Shown here: positions 52,938-60,900 of the stretch, one piece after another
Layout of the letters: every line of letters begins with the position of its first letter
Position numbering within the stretch: the stretch's first letter is position 1
NCBI RefSeq assembly: GCF_001425205.1
Contig: NZ_LMDW01000012.1
Span: 203,584-267,583 of the forward strand
Direction: 5' to 3'
Length of the DNA: 64,000 nt
DNA from: Variovorax sp. Root411
GTDB lineage: Bacteria; Pseudomonadota; Gammaproteobacteria; Burkholderiales; Burkholderiaceae_C
The notes under the pieces: generated by a model
The model's database searches: none
Told to the model about the DNA's origin: nothing
Seen by the model: only the letters and a program-made list of their open reading frames with translations
Position numbers and translations under genes: made by a program

Positions 52938-53999
52938 TCAGGCGTCTTCGAGGAAGGCTTCGCGCAGGATGCCCATGGCCTGCTGCACGGGGCGGTCGGA
53001 AAAGCTGAACAGCACCGTGTCTTCGTCGGGTGACGACAGGCGCAGCGGCGCCCACGAGGGCACCACGAAGGTGTCGCGCGGGCCGAACGCGAAGCGCTGG
53101 CCGCCGATCTCGGCCGTGCCGTGCCCTTCGACCACGCTGTACACCGCGCCATCGGTCGCACGGTGCGCCTTGCCCGCGAAGCCCTGGGGCAGCAGCTGCA
53201 GGTTGGTCGAGATGGTCGGCATCGGCGAGCCGCCCGTCAGCGGGTTGATGTAGCGCAGCTTGTGGCCCAGCCACGCGTCGGGCGCTTCCTGCTTCTGCAG
53301 CTGGGCCAGCGCCTCGCGGCTGCGCATATAGGGGTAGTTGAAGATCGGCGAAGTGGCCGAGGCGTGGTCGTGCCGCACCGGCACCATGTTGTGACCGAAG
53401 CGAGCGAGGCTGTTGCCTTCGGGGCGTGCCACGTGCTGCACCTTGGCGTCGTCGTTCTCGGCGAAGCCGGCGTCGAAGAAGCGCAGCATCGGGATGTCGA
53501 GGCCGTCGAGCCAAACCACCGGCTCCACGCTGCCGCCGATGCCCTCGTTGCCATGGTCGTGCCAGGCCCACGAGGGCGTGATGATGAAGTCGCCCGGATG
53601 CATGGTGGTGCGCTCGCCGCCGACAGTGGTGTAGGCGCCCTTGCCGTCGACGATGAAGCGCAGCGCCGACTGCACGTGGCGGTGCGAAGGCGCCACCTCG
53701 CCCGGCATGATGAGCTGCAGGCCGGCGTAGAGCGACTGCGTGATCGACGAATTGCCGGGCAGCGCCGGGTTCTCCAGCACCAGCACGCGGCGCACGGCCT
53801 CCTCGGCGGTGATGAGCGCGGCCGACTCCATCAACAGCGGGCGGATCTCGTCGTAGCGCCACAGCGCGGGCACGCAGGGCGTCTGCGGTTCGCGCGGCAC
53901 CAGCGCGTGCAGCGATTCCCACAGCGGCGTGAGGTGCAGGGGGCCGATGCGGGCGTAGTAGTCGCGGCGTTCGGCCGCATTGGAAGGCGCGGGTTTCAT
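52938..53999 (-). CDS. gentisate 1,2-dioxygenase
   Basis: A 353-residue bicupin Fe(II) dioxygenase that opens gentisate to maleylpyruvate. The first cupin holds the iron ligands in [12 protein letters not shown] and [10 protein letters not shown]. The second cupin, about residues 265-345, is intact but lacks the metal set, as usual. It is first in the operon, facing a LysR gene. A longer frame runs to 54128, but the ATG used here is at the normal distance from the conserved YYARI segment, and the extra sequence overlaps the divergent promoter. Confidence 0.92.
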   Translation of the reverse strand: MKPAPSNAAERRDYYARIGPLHLTPLWESLHALVPREPQTPCVPALWRYDEIRPLLMESAALITAEEAVRRVLVLENPALPGNSSITQSLYAGLQLIMPGEVAPSHRHVQSALRFIVDGKGAYTTVGGERTTMHPGDFIITPSWAWHDHGNEGIGGSVEPVVWLDGLDIPMLRFFDAGFAENDDAKVQHVARPEGNSLARFGHNMVPVRHDHASATSPIFNYPYMRSREALAQLQKQEAPDAWLGHKLRYINPLTGGSPMPTISTNLQLLPQGFAGKAHRATDGAVYSVVEGHGTAEIGGQRFAFGPRDTFVVPSWAPLRLSSPDEDTVLFSFSDRPVQQAMGILREAFLEDA

Positions 54000-54120
54000 G
54001 GGCGTGGGTGTCTCCGTGGCGGCATTGTTGGCCCGCACCACTATTTCCTCAAGACCACCAGCCAATACACAGAATTCGAAATTTCGATAATGGTGCCTTT
54101 CGCCGTAGCGCAAATCGCCC
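54000..54120. promoter_or_regulatory. divergent promoter region of the gentisate operon and LysR gene
   Basis: A 121-base region between oppositely read starts. It contains the perfect palindrome TCGAAATTTCGA at 54076-54087, which fits the LysR-type T-N11-A box (T54075 to A54087). It lies 33 bases from the lysR start and 76 bases from the dioxygenase start, the expected place for a regulator that represses itself and activates the operon. Confidence 0.6.
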
Positions 54121-55017
54121 ATGTCCAAGCTCGATCTCGAATGGCTCGCCGTGTTCGACGAGGTCTACAAGACCGGCAACGTCTCGAAGGCCGCCGAGCG
54201 GCTGGGCATGGCGCAGGCGGCGGCCAGCACCGCGCTGAACAAGCTGCGCGCGCACTTCGACGACCGCCTGTTCACCCGCACCGCGCAGGGCATGCAGCCC
54301 ACGCCGCACGCCGAGCGCATCTACCCGAACCTGCGCGAGGCGCTGGCCCAGCTGGCGCAGGCCCAGGGCAACCGCAGCAGCTTCGAGCCCGCGCAGGCGC
54401 AGCGGCGCTTTCGCATCTGCATGACCGACATCAGCGAGGTGGTGCTGCTGCCCGGCCTGCTCGACCACCTGCGGCACGCGGCGCCGGGCGTGCACATCGA
54501 GACCGAGATCATCTCCACCCTCAGCGGGCGGCGCCTGCAGGACGGTGAGGTCGACCTCGCCGTGGGCTTCATGCCGCAGCTGGACGCGGGCTTCTACCAG
54601 CAGACGCTGTTCATGCAGAACTTCGTCTGCCTGGCGGCGCAGAACCATCCGCGCATCGGCGCGAAGCTCACGCGCAAGCGCTTCGAGGCGGAGGCGCATG
54701 CGGTGGTGTCCACCTCGGGCACCGGACATGCCATCGTCGACACGACCCTCGCGCGGCTGGGCCTGAAGCGCAACGTGGTGGTGCGGCTGTCGAGTTTCCT
54801 GAGCGTGGCGCGCATCGTGGCGCACACCGAACTGATCGTGATAGTTCCGCGCATCCTCGGCAACGTGCTGGCCACGCAGGAGCCGGTGAAGCTGCTGGAG
54901 CCGCCCTTCGCGCTGCCCGACTACGCGGTGAAGCAGCACTGGCACGAGCGTTTCCATGCCGACCCGGGCAATGCCTGGCTGCGGCGCACGCTGGCGCAGC
55001 TGTTCAGCGGCAGCTGA
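54121..55017 (+). CDS. LysR-family transcriptional regulator of the gentisate operon
   Basis: A 298-residue LysR regulator. The winged helix is at residues 4-62 ([31 protein letters not shown]) and an effector-binding domain covers about 90-295. The inducer is probably 3-hydroxybenzoate or gentisate, inferred from the divergent operon. The T-N11-A palindrome in the shared promoter is its likely site. Confidence 0.94.
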   Translation: MSKLDLEWLAVFDEVYKTGNVSKAAERLGMAQAAASTALNKLRAHFDDRLFTRTAQGMQPTPHAERIYPNLREALAQLAQAQGNRSSFEPAQAQRRFRICMTDISEVVLLPGLLDHLRHAAPGVHIETEIISTLSGRRLQDGEVDLAVGFMPQLDAGFYQQTLFMQNFVCLAAQNHPRIGAKLTRKRFEAEAHAVVSTSGTGHAIVDTTLARLGLKRNVVVRLSSFLSVARIVAHTELIVIVPRILGNVLATQEPVKLLEPPFALPDYAVKQHWHERFHADPGNAWLRRTLAQLFSGS

Positions 55018-55116
55018 CCGGGCGTGCATGCCCGGGCGACGGGCGGCGTCCGCAGGCGCGGCCCCGCTCGCATAATCGCGGCTCCTCCCACAGCCATATC
55101 CACAAAAGGCGGCCCC

Positions 55117-55566
55117 ATGTCCTCGATCACCCTGCGCTTTCTCGCCGAACCCAGCACCGTCAACTTCGGCGGCAAGGTCCACGGCGGCACGGTCATGAAG
55201 TGGATCGACGAGGCCGGCTACGCCTGCGCGACCAGCTGGGCCAAGCGGTATTGCGTCACCGCCTTCATCGGCAGCATCCGCTTTCACCGGCCGATCATGA
55301 TCGGCGACCTCGTCGAGGTCGAAGCCCGCCTGGCCTACACCGGCAACACCAGCATGAACATCTCGGTCGAGGTGCGCAGCGGCGACATGAAGGGCGGTGT
55401 GATGGAAAAGACCACCGAATGCCTGATCGTGTTTGTCTCCGTCGACTCGCACGGCCGGCCGCTGCCCGTTTCGGCCTTCGTGCCCGGCACGCCCGGAGAA
55501 ATGGCGCTGGCCGAGCGCGCAAAGACGCACCTCGATGCGAGCCGCGCCGCCGGCGCGACGCCATAG
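55117..55566 (+). CDS. acyl-CoA thioesterase, YciA type
   Basis: A 149-residue single-hotdog thioesterase. The family motif NFGGKVHGGTVMKWIDEAGY contains the catalytic Asp, and VTAFIGSIRFHRPIMIGDLVEVEA completes the hotdog. It hydrolyses a broad range of acyl-CoA and may balance CoA pools near the PHA-related genes. It is a single gene, 99 bases after the LysR gene. Confidence 0.92.
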   Translation: MSSITLRFLAEPSTVNFGGKVHGGTVMKWIDEAGYACATSWAKRYCVTAFIGSIRFHRPIMIGDLVEVEARLAYTGNTSMNISVEVRSGDMKGGVMEKTTECLIVFVSVDSHGRPLPVSAFVPGTPGEMALAERAKTHLDASRAAGATP

Positions 55567-55619
55567 ACGCTCCCGGCTTCGCATGTAGACGTGAAGCTCT
55601 AATGGGGAGCACGTCGAGC

Positions 55620-55628
55620 GGCTAGAGT
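55620..55628 (+). promoter_or_regulatory. candidate -10 region GGCTAGAGT of the phasin-like gene
   Basis: The 9-mer sits 32 bases before the phasin-like start. The same 9-mer sits 35 bases before the TetR gene further on. TAGAGT shares four of six bases with the sigma-70 -10 consensus. A matching -35 is not evident. Confidence 0.35.
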
Positions 55629-55659
55629 CAGGCGATCGTTTGCAAAAAGGAACATTCGC

Positions 55660-56136
55660 ATGGCTACCCAGGACGACGACAGCAACGGCAAGGCCGCCGA
55701 CCGCATCAAGGATTCCGCCCAGCAGATCTGGCTCGCAGGCCTCGGCGCCTTCGCCAAAATGCAGCAGGAAGGCAGCAAGGCCTTCGAGGCGCTGGTGAAG
55801 GACGGCGCCGGCATGCAGAAGAAGACCCAGCAGGCCGCCGAGGAAACCCTGGCCCAGGCCCAGCAGCGCATGTCCGGCTTCGCCAGCGAGTTCGGCACCA
55901 AGGCCGCGGGCCAATGGGGCAAGCTGGAGAACATCTTCGAAGACCGCGTGGCGCGCGCGCTCGAAAAACTGGGCGCACCCACCGCGGCCGACATGGCCGC
56001 GCTGCAGGCGCGCGTCGAGGCGCTCGAAGCCCAGCTGAAGAAGCAGCCGGGCGCAGCAGCCCCGCGCAAGACCACGGCCCGCAAGGCGGCCGCACCCGCC
56101 GCCAAGAAGACCTTGCGCCGCAGCAAGGCCGGCTGA
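55660..56136 (+). CDS. phasin-family polyhydroxyalkanoate granule-associated protein
   Basis: A 158-residue protein of the phasin/PhaI-PhaF type. Residues about 15-125 are a long amphipathic helix and coiled coil (IWLAGLGAFAKMQQEGSKAFEALV, then MAALQARVEALEAQL). A basic Ala-Lys-rich tail from about 133 resembles the histone-like tail of PhaF and may contact DNA. It coats PHA granules and could link them to the nucleoid. A granule-region protein gene occurs further on. Confidence 0.9.
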   Translation: MATQDDDSNGKAADRIKDSAQQIWLAGLGAFAKMQQEGSKAFEALVKDGAGMQKKTQQAAEETLAQAQQRMSGFASEFGTKAAGQWGKLENIFEDRVARALEKLGAPTAADMAALQARVEALEAQLKKQPGAAAPRKTTARKAAAPAAKKTLRRSKAG

Positions 56137-56237
56137 ACCGCGCAGGCCGCCATATCGGCCGGCCGCGTATTGCGGCACTGCACAAGAACCCGGCGCCGCA
56201 AAACATGTCCCGCACCGTTCATGGTGCGGTGCACATA

Positions 56238-56246
56238 GGCTAGAGT
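56238..56246 (+). promoter_or_regulatory. candidate -10 region GGCTAGAGT of the TetR gene
   Basis: Same 9-mer and similar spacing as upstream of the phasin-like gene. A 7-base-pair inverted repeat, CCGCACC/GGTGCGG around GTTCAT at 56210-56229, lies just upstream and could be an operator for the TetR protein itself. Confidence 0.35.
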
Positions 56247-56280
56247 GTCCCCAAGAACACGAGCAAACGGGGGCACCGAC

Positions 56281-57006
56281 ATGGCAAAGAAGGCGCCACG
56301 CCGCACGGCGCAACGCATCCTCGAAGCCGCACTGGATCTGTTCAACCGCTTCGGGGAGCCGAACGTCTCGACGACGCTGGTGGCGGGCGAACTCAACATC
56401 AGTCCGGGCAACCTGTACTACCACTACCCGGCCAAGGAAGAGCTGATCAACAAGCTCTACGAAGCCTACGAAACCGAGCTCAACGAGCTGCTGCACGCGA
56501 GCGAGGGCGTGCACGACGTGGAGGACGCATGGTTCTTCATGCACAGCCTGTTCGAGCTGATCTGGCGCTACCGCTTTCTCTACCGCGACCTGAACGACCT
56601 GCTCAGCAAGAACCGGCTGCTGGAAACCCGGTTCCAGCTGGTGCTGAAGAACAAGGCCCGCGCCATCCGCCAGCTGATCGCCGGCCTGAGCCGCGCCGGC
56701 CATCTCGAAATCGACGTGCACGAGGTCGACACGCTGGCGCAGAGCATGGTCGTGGTGCTGACCTACTGGCTCAGCTACGAGTACGTGCGCAATCCGCGCG
56801 AGGCGCTGGAACCCGCGCATGCCCAGGGCGCGCTGATGCGCGGCGGTCATCACACCCTGCACCTGCTCGCGCCTTATCTCGAGCACGAGCAGCGGCGGCA
56901 TTTGCTGACACTCAGCAACGCCTACAACGGTGAAGATGCCGCCAGCAGCGGCAGTCTCGGCGCCGGCGCCGGCGCCGCGGCATCCCCTGTCGATATGGCG
57001 GCCTAG
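56281..57006 (+). CDS. TetR-family transcriptional regulator
   Basis: A 241-residue repressor. The N-terminal helix-turn-helix (about residues 8-55) contains RILEAALDLFNRFGEPN and GELNISPGNLYYHYPAKEEL, strongly conserved in TetR proteins. The C-terminal half, rich in leucine and arginine, is the ligand domain and ends in an Ala-Gly-Ser-rich tail. Location between the phasin-like gene and a TPR-like gene suggests control of fatty-acid or PHA functions. The next gene starts 7 bases after its stop, so the two are co-transcribed. Confidence 0.92.
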   Translation: MAKKAPRRTAQRILEAALDLFNRFGEPNVSTTLVAGELNISPGNLYYHYPAKEELINKLYEAYETELNELLHASEGVHDVEDAWFFMHSLFELIWRYRFLYRDLNDLLSKNRLLETRFQLVLKNKARAIRQLIAGLSRAGHLEIDVHEVDTLAQSMVVVLTYWLSYEYVRNPREALEPAHAQGALMRGGHHTLHLLAPYLEHEQRRHLLTLSNAYNGEDAASSGSLGAGAGAAASPVDMAA

Positions 57007-57012
57007 ACAACC

Positions 57013-57852
57013 ATGCCCCACCCCGATTTCAAACCGCTCTCGCTGATGTCCGCCAGCCCGGTTGCCGCCGCCAGCCCAGGTCCCTGGACGCCTCTGCCCT
57101 GGGTCGATCTGCCCCGCTTCGACATGCGCAGCGTGCTGTCCCACTGGCCGCGCCTGCATGCCGGCCATGAGCTGCCGCTGCCGGCCGAAGGCTCGCCGCT
57201 CGCCGAGGGCTGGGCGCTGTACCACAGCGGCGAGTTCGAACGCGCCGCCGCCATCGGCCTGCAGCTGGGCGGCGAGGGAATGGCGCTGGCCAACCAGGCG
57301 ACGGCGATCTACGCCAACTACCTCGAACCGCGCGAGGGCATGCGGCTCGCGATGCTGCGCCAGGTCATCGAACGCGCCAGCGCGCAGGCCGCCGCCGAGC
57401 CCGAGAACTGCCAGGCGCTCTACTGGCAGTCCTACGCGCTGGGCCGCTACAGCCAAGGCATCAGCGTGGCGCGCGCGCTGGCCCAAGGCCTGGGCAGCAA
57501 GCTCAAGGGCGCGCTGGAACGCGTGATCGAACTTCAGCCGCGGCACGCAGACGCGCACTTGGCGCTGGCCTCGTTCCATGCCGAGGTGATCGACAAGGTC
57601 GGCGCGCTGGTCGGGCGCATGACCTACGGCGTGCGCTCGGAAACCTCGGTCGCGCTGTTCGAGCGGGGCCTGGAACTGCACCCGCATTCGGCCGCCGGAA
57701 TGATGGAATACGCCCGCGCGCAACTGATGCTGCACGGCGAGTCGCGCATGGGCGAGGCAACGCGGCTCTATGAAAAGGCGGCGGCGCTGAAGCCGGCCGA
57801 TGCGCGCGAGCGGCTGGACGTGGAGCTCGCCCGGGCGGGACTGAAAGACTGA
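57013..57852 (+). CDS. TPR-like hypothetical protein
   Basis: A 279-residue soluble protein. Helical repeats resemble tetratricopeptide units, such as AEGWALYHSGEFERAAAIGLQLGG and LERVIELQPRHADAHLALASFHAE, followed by a last unit near residue 220 (VALFERGLELHPHSAAGMMEYARAQLML). There is no signal peptide. TPR-like proteins act as scaffolds for protein contacts; partners are unknown. It is probably co-transcribed with the TetR gene. A second ATG at codon 12 is an alternative start. Confidence 0.8.
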   Translation: MPHPDFKPLSLMSASPVAAASPGPWTPLPWVDLPRFDMRSVLSHWPRLHAGHELPLPAEGSPLAEGWALYHSGEFERAAAIGLQLGGEGMALANQATAIYANYLEPREGMRLAMLRQVIERASAQAAAEPENCQALYWQSYALGRYSQGISVARALAQGLGSKLKGALERVIELQPRHADAHLALASFHAEVIDKVGALVGRMTYGVRSETSVALFERGLELHPHSAAGMMEYARAQLMLHGESRMGEATRLYEKAAALKPADARERLDVELARAGLKD

Positions 57853-57863
57853 ACTTGGTACCC

Positions 57864-57875
57864 AGCGGTACCGCT
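57864..57875. promoter_or_regulatory. 12-base perfect palindrome AGCGGTACCGCT
   Basis: It lies between the TPR-like gene and the acyl-CoA-binding protein gene, 42 bases before the latter. A second GGTACC half overlaps upstream at 57857. It may be an operator; it is not followed by a T-run, so it is a poor terminator. Confidence 0.3.
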
Positions 57876-57916
57876 CAATTTAAGATGCGCGGTTTCCGCT
57901 TTTCAATTCGAGCCCC

Positions 57917-58174
57917 ATGTCCGACCTCAACGCCCAATTCGAAGCCGCCCAGGCCAACTCCAAGCTGCTCGCCGAGCGCCCCGACAACCCGACGCTGCTG
58001 AAGATCTACGGCCTGTTCAAACAAGCGACCGAGGGCGACAACACTGCCAAGAAGCCCAGCTTCAGCGACGTCGTTGCGCGCGCCAAGTGGGATGCGTGGA
58101 CGGCCCAGAAGGGTGCGAGCGCGGACGAGGCCAAGCAGAAGTACATCGACCTGATCGAGTCGCTGCGCGGCTGA
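57917..58174 (+). CDS. acyl-CoA-binding protein
   Basis: An 85-residue four-helix ACBP, a family best known from eukaryotes and also found in some proteobacteria. The ligand motif YGLFKQATEGDN and the closing KWDAWTAQKG are intact. It binds long-chain acyl-CoA and buffers or ferries it in the cytoplasm. It fits with the thioesterases, CoA-transferase and PHA genes around it. It is convergent with the CoA-transferase gene, only 6 bases apart. Confidence 0.95.
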   Translation: MSDLNAQFEAAQANSKLLAERPDNPTLLKIYGLFKQATEGDNTAKKPSFSDVVARAKWDAWTAQKGASADEAKQKYIDLIESLRG

Positions 58175-58180
58175 TCTCCT

Positions 58181-59422
58181 TCAGCCCACGATCCCGCGCG
58201 CATGCAGCGCGGCGATCTGCTCGGCGCTCAGGCCGATCTCCTTGAGCACCGCATCGGTGTCCGCACCCAGCGCCGGTGCGTTGTGCCGGTGGCTCGCCGG
58301 CGTGAGCGAGAGCTTGGGCACGAAGCCGGGCACCGCGAGCGCGCTGCCATCGGGCATGCGCACCTGCTGCAGCATGCCGCGTGCCGCATAGTGCGGGTCG
58401 GCCGCGATGTCGGCGATGGTGTAGATGCGGCCGCCCGGCACATGCGCCGCAGCCAGCGCGGCCAGCACCTCGTCCACGCTGCGCTGCGCGGTCCAGGCGC
58501 CGATGGCGGCGTCCAGCATCTCGACCTGCGCCACGCGGCCCGTGTTGCCGGCCAGCGACGGGTCGGCCGCCAGGTCGGGCCGGCCGGTGCACTCCATCAA
58601 GCGGCGGAAGATGCTGTCGCCGTTGCCCGCGACGATGGCATAGCCGCCATCCGCGCAGCGGTAGGCGTTGGTCGGCGCGATGCCGGGCAAGGCGCTGCCG
58701 GCCGCCTCACGCACCGCGCCGAACGCGCCGTACTCGGGCAGCAGGCTTTCCATGCAGTTGAAGACCGCCTCGTAGAGCGCCACGTCGATCACCTGCCCGC
58801 GGCCCTTCGGATATTCGGCGCTCACCGTGGCATGCCGGTGCTGCATGGCCAGCAGCACGCCGATCACGCCGTGCAGCGAGGCCAGCGTGTCGCCGATCGA
58901 CACGCCCACGCGCACCGGCACGCGGCCCGGCTCGCCCGTGAGGTGGCGCAGCCCGCCCATGGCCTCGGCCACCACGCCGAAGCCGGGGCGGTCGCGGTAG
59001 GGCCCGGTCTGGCCGTAGCCGCTGATGCGCAACATGACGAGCGCGGGGTTGGCGGCCAGCAGTTCGTCGGGGCCGAGGCCCCAGCCTTCCATCGCGCCCG
59101 GGCGGAAGTTCTCGATCAGCACATCGGCCTCGGCCGCGAGCTGCCGCACGATGGCCTGCGCCTCGGGCTCGCGCAGGTCGAGCGCCAGCGAGCGCTTGTT
59201 GCGCGACTGCACCTGCCACCAGACGGAGGTGCCGTCCTTCAGCAGCCGCCAGGTGCGCAGCGGATCGCCCGCGCCGGGCGGCTCGATCTTGATCACCTCG
59301 GCACCGAAGTCGCCCAGCGTGCGCGCCGCGAAAGGCCCGGCGATCAGCTGCCCGAGCTCGATGACCTTGAGGCCGGCCAGCGGGCCCGCGGCCGGAGGGG
59401 AAGAGGTTGTGGTCGTCGTCAT
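58181..59422 (-). CDS. CaiB/BaiF family III CoA-transferase
   Basis: A 413-residue CoA-transferase that moves CoA between carboxylic acids through an aspartyl-CoA intermediate. The N-terminal GLKVIELGQLIAGPFAARTLGDFGAEVIKIE and the nucleophile aspartate in VSIGDTLASLHG are present. Substrates in this family range from carnitine and oxalate to succinyl and mesaconyl acids; none can be fixed here. Located beside acyl-CoA-binding and PHA genes, which supports a role in fatty- or organic-acid CoA metabolism. Confidence 0.92.
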   Translation of the reverse strand: MTTTTTSSPPAAGPLAGLKVIELGQLIAGPFAARTLGDFGAEVIKIEPPGAGDPLRTWRLLKDGTSVWWQVQSRNKRSLALDLREPEAQAIVRQLAAEADVLIENFRPGAMEGWGLGPDELLAANPALVMLRISGYGQTGPYRDRPGFGVVAEAMGGLRHLTGEPGRVPVRVGVSIGDTLASLHGVIGVLLAMQHRHATVSAEYPKGRGQVIDVALYEAVFNCMESLLPEYGAFGAVREAAGSALPGIAPTNAYRCADGGYAIVAGNGDSIFRRLMECTGRPDLAADPSLAGNTGRVAQVEMLDAAIGAWTAQRSVDEVLAALAAAHVPGGRIYTIADIAADPHYAARGMLQQVRMPDGSALAVPGFVPKLSLTPASHRHNAPALGADTDAVLKEIGLSAEQIAALHARGIVG

Positions 59423-59468
59423 GGCACCAGAGTGTGCCGTGCCACCGCCGTCCGGATCCCGGAGACGG

Positions 59469-59783
59469 TCAGGCGAGGCGGCTGCGGCCCCGGGGGGACT
59501 GGAGCATCGCGTCGAGGCTGCGCGTGATTTTCTGCTCGATCATTTCGCTGAAGCTGCTGAACAGGAAGCCCAGCGTCGCGTCGAGCGTGAAGGTGCTTTC
59601 CGTGACTTCGACCGTGCCGTCGATGCCCGCGCGGGTGAAGGTCGCCACGTCGCGGCCGTCGCCCTGGGTGTAGACGCATTCGAGGCCGAACTCCTGCTCG
59701 ACCTGTGCGATCCATTTGTGCGCGACGGCGCGCGCCCCGGCAATGCCCAGCGTGTGGTTGCGTTCGATATGGATGTCAGGCAC
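59469..59783 (-). CDS. polyhydroxyalkanoic acid system family protein
   Basis: A 104-residue protein of the PHA granule-region family (PHA_gran_rgn). It opens with PDIHIERNHTLG and contains ARAVAHKWIAQVEQEFG and a beta-rich body. The start is GTG, with GGAGA a few bases upstream, and it overlaps the end of the upstream peptidase gene by 8 bases. These small proteins occur near PHA genes but their mechanism is unknown. It ends 46 bases before the CoA-transferase gene on the same strand. Confidence 0.85.
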   Translation of the reverse strand: MPDIHIERNHTLGIAGARAVAHKWIAQVEQEFGLECVYTQGDGRDVATFTRAGIDGTVEVTESTFTLDATLGFLFSSFSEMIEQKITRSLDAMLQSPRGRSRLA

Positions 59784-60900
59784 CGTGGTCTCCGTTTTTG
59801 TGTTCCGGGCTGGAATGGGTCTGCAGGATACCGGTCGCCGATTGAAGCGCGGCGCGGCGTTCCGCGTCGGTCGGCAGCGCGGCAATGCGCCGGACCGCAG
59901 TGTAGAAGCGCGGCCAGTCGCTGCCCTCGCGCTCGAAGAGTTTCTCGAAGCCGGGCACGAGGTCGTCGTAGGCGGCCTGCGCACCGAAAGCCGCGTTGTT
60001 GGCGCGCGCCACCCAGGCGTCGTAGGCGTTCTGGCGCGGACCGGTCCAGCCCGCCTTCAGCTTCGCATAGCGTTCGTGGAAATCGGCCATGGCGGCCTGC
60101 TTCATGGCGTCGACCCTGGACCGGTCCTTGGCCTTGGCTTCGGGCGATTCGTAGATGCGGTTCAGCGCGCGGCGCGTGTCGAGCGCCAGCGCGCGGAATT
60201 CCTGGCGCTGCCCGTTGAACTGCGCGTACTCGCGGCGCGCCGGCTCGCCGGCTTCGCGCTGCAGCCACAGCGCCCCGCCGATGCGCTCGACCGCGGTGGC
60301 GTACGACTCGTTGAACACCGTGTCGCCGGGCACGTAGAGCACCTGGTGCGCCAGCTCGTGGAACACGATGCGCGCAAGCTCGCCCTCGGGGTAGCCGATG
60401 AAGGTGGACAGCAGCGGATCGCCGCCGGCCCAGTTCATCCAGCCCAGCGTGGAGTACGCGGGCACCGGGTACACGGCCGTTTCCAGGTCCTGCTTTTTCT
60501 GCGCCTCGGCTTCGGCATTGGCCGCGTCCTCGCTGTAGTAGCCGCGGTAACCCACGCAGCCCGCGACCGGAAAACACCAGTTCTTGAGCGTGAGCGAGTA
60601 CGGCGGCGCGGCCACCACGTTCCACACGGCGGCGCGGCGGTGCAGGTCGGCGTACGACTTGTAGCTGGCGTTGTCGGGCAGGCCGAGTTCGCTGGAGGCG
60701 AAGCGGCGGATGCGCTGGGCGAGTTCGAGCTTGGCTTTCAGCGGCGCGGACACGGCCGGGTCGGCCAGCCACTCGGGCACGGGCCTGGCGGCCCGCATGA
60801 TGTCGATGTGGCCGCTGGCGGACTGCCAGTAGTAGCCGAGGTCGGCGCAGCCGGCCAGGAACAGCGAGCCGGCCAGCGCGAGCGCGCGCAGGGGCCTCAC
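59776..60900 (-). CDS. putative zinc aminopeptidase, lipoprotein (DUF2265 family)
   Basis: A 374-residue exported enzyme. The lipobox LAGC near residue 17 marks a lipoprotein. A zinc-metallopeptidase motif HELAH occurs in IVFHELAHQVLYVPGDTVFNESYATAVE, with the third ligand Glu in NESYA. The family is annotated as putative aminopeptidase (COG4324). The start is GTG in a GTGA overlap with the molybdopterin oxidoreductase stop, so translation is coupled. Substrate unknown; it probably acts in the periplasm. Confidence 0.87.
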   Translation of the reverse strand: MRPLRALALAGSLFLAGCADLGYYWQSASGHIDIMRAARPVPEWLADPAVSAPLKAKLELAQRIRRFASSELGLPDNASYKSYADLHRRAAVWNVVAAPPYSLTLKNWCFPVAGCVGYRGYYSEDAANAEAEAQKKQDLETAVYPVPAYSTLGWMNWAGGDPLLSTFIGYPEGELARIVFHELAHQVLYVPGDTVFNESYATAVERIGGALWLQREAGEPARREYAQFNGQRQEFRALALDTRRALNRIYESPEAKAKDRSRVDAMKQAAMADFHERYAKLKAGWTGPRQNAYDAWVARANNAAFGAQAAYDDLVPGFEKLFEREGSDWPRFYTAVRRIAALPTDAERRAALQSATGILQTHSSPEHKNGDHGA

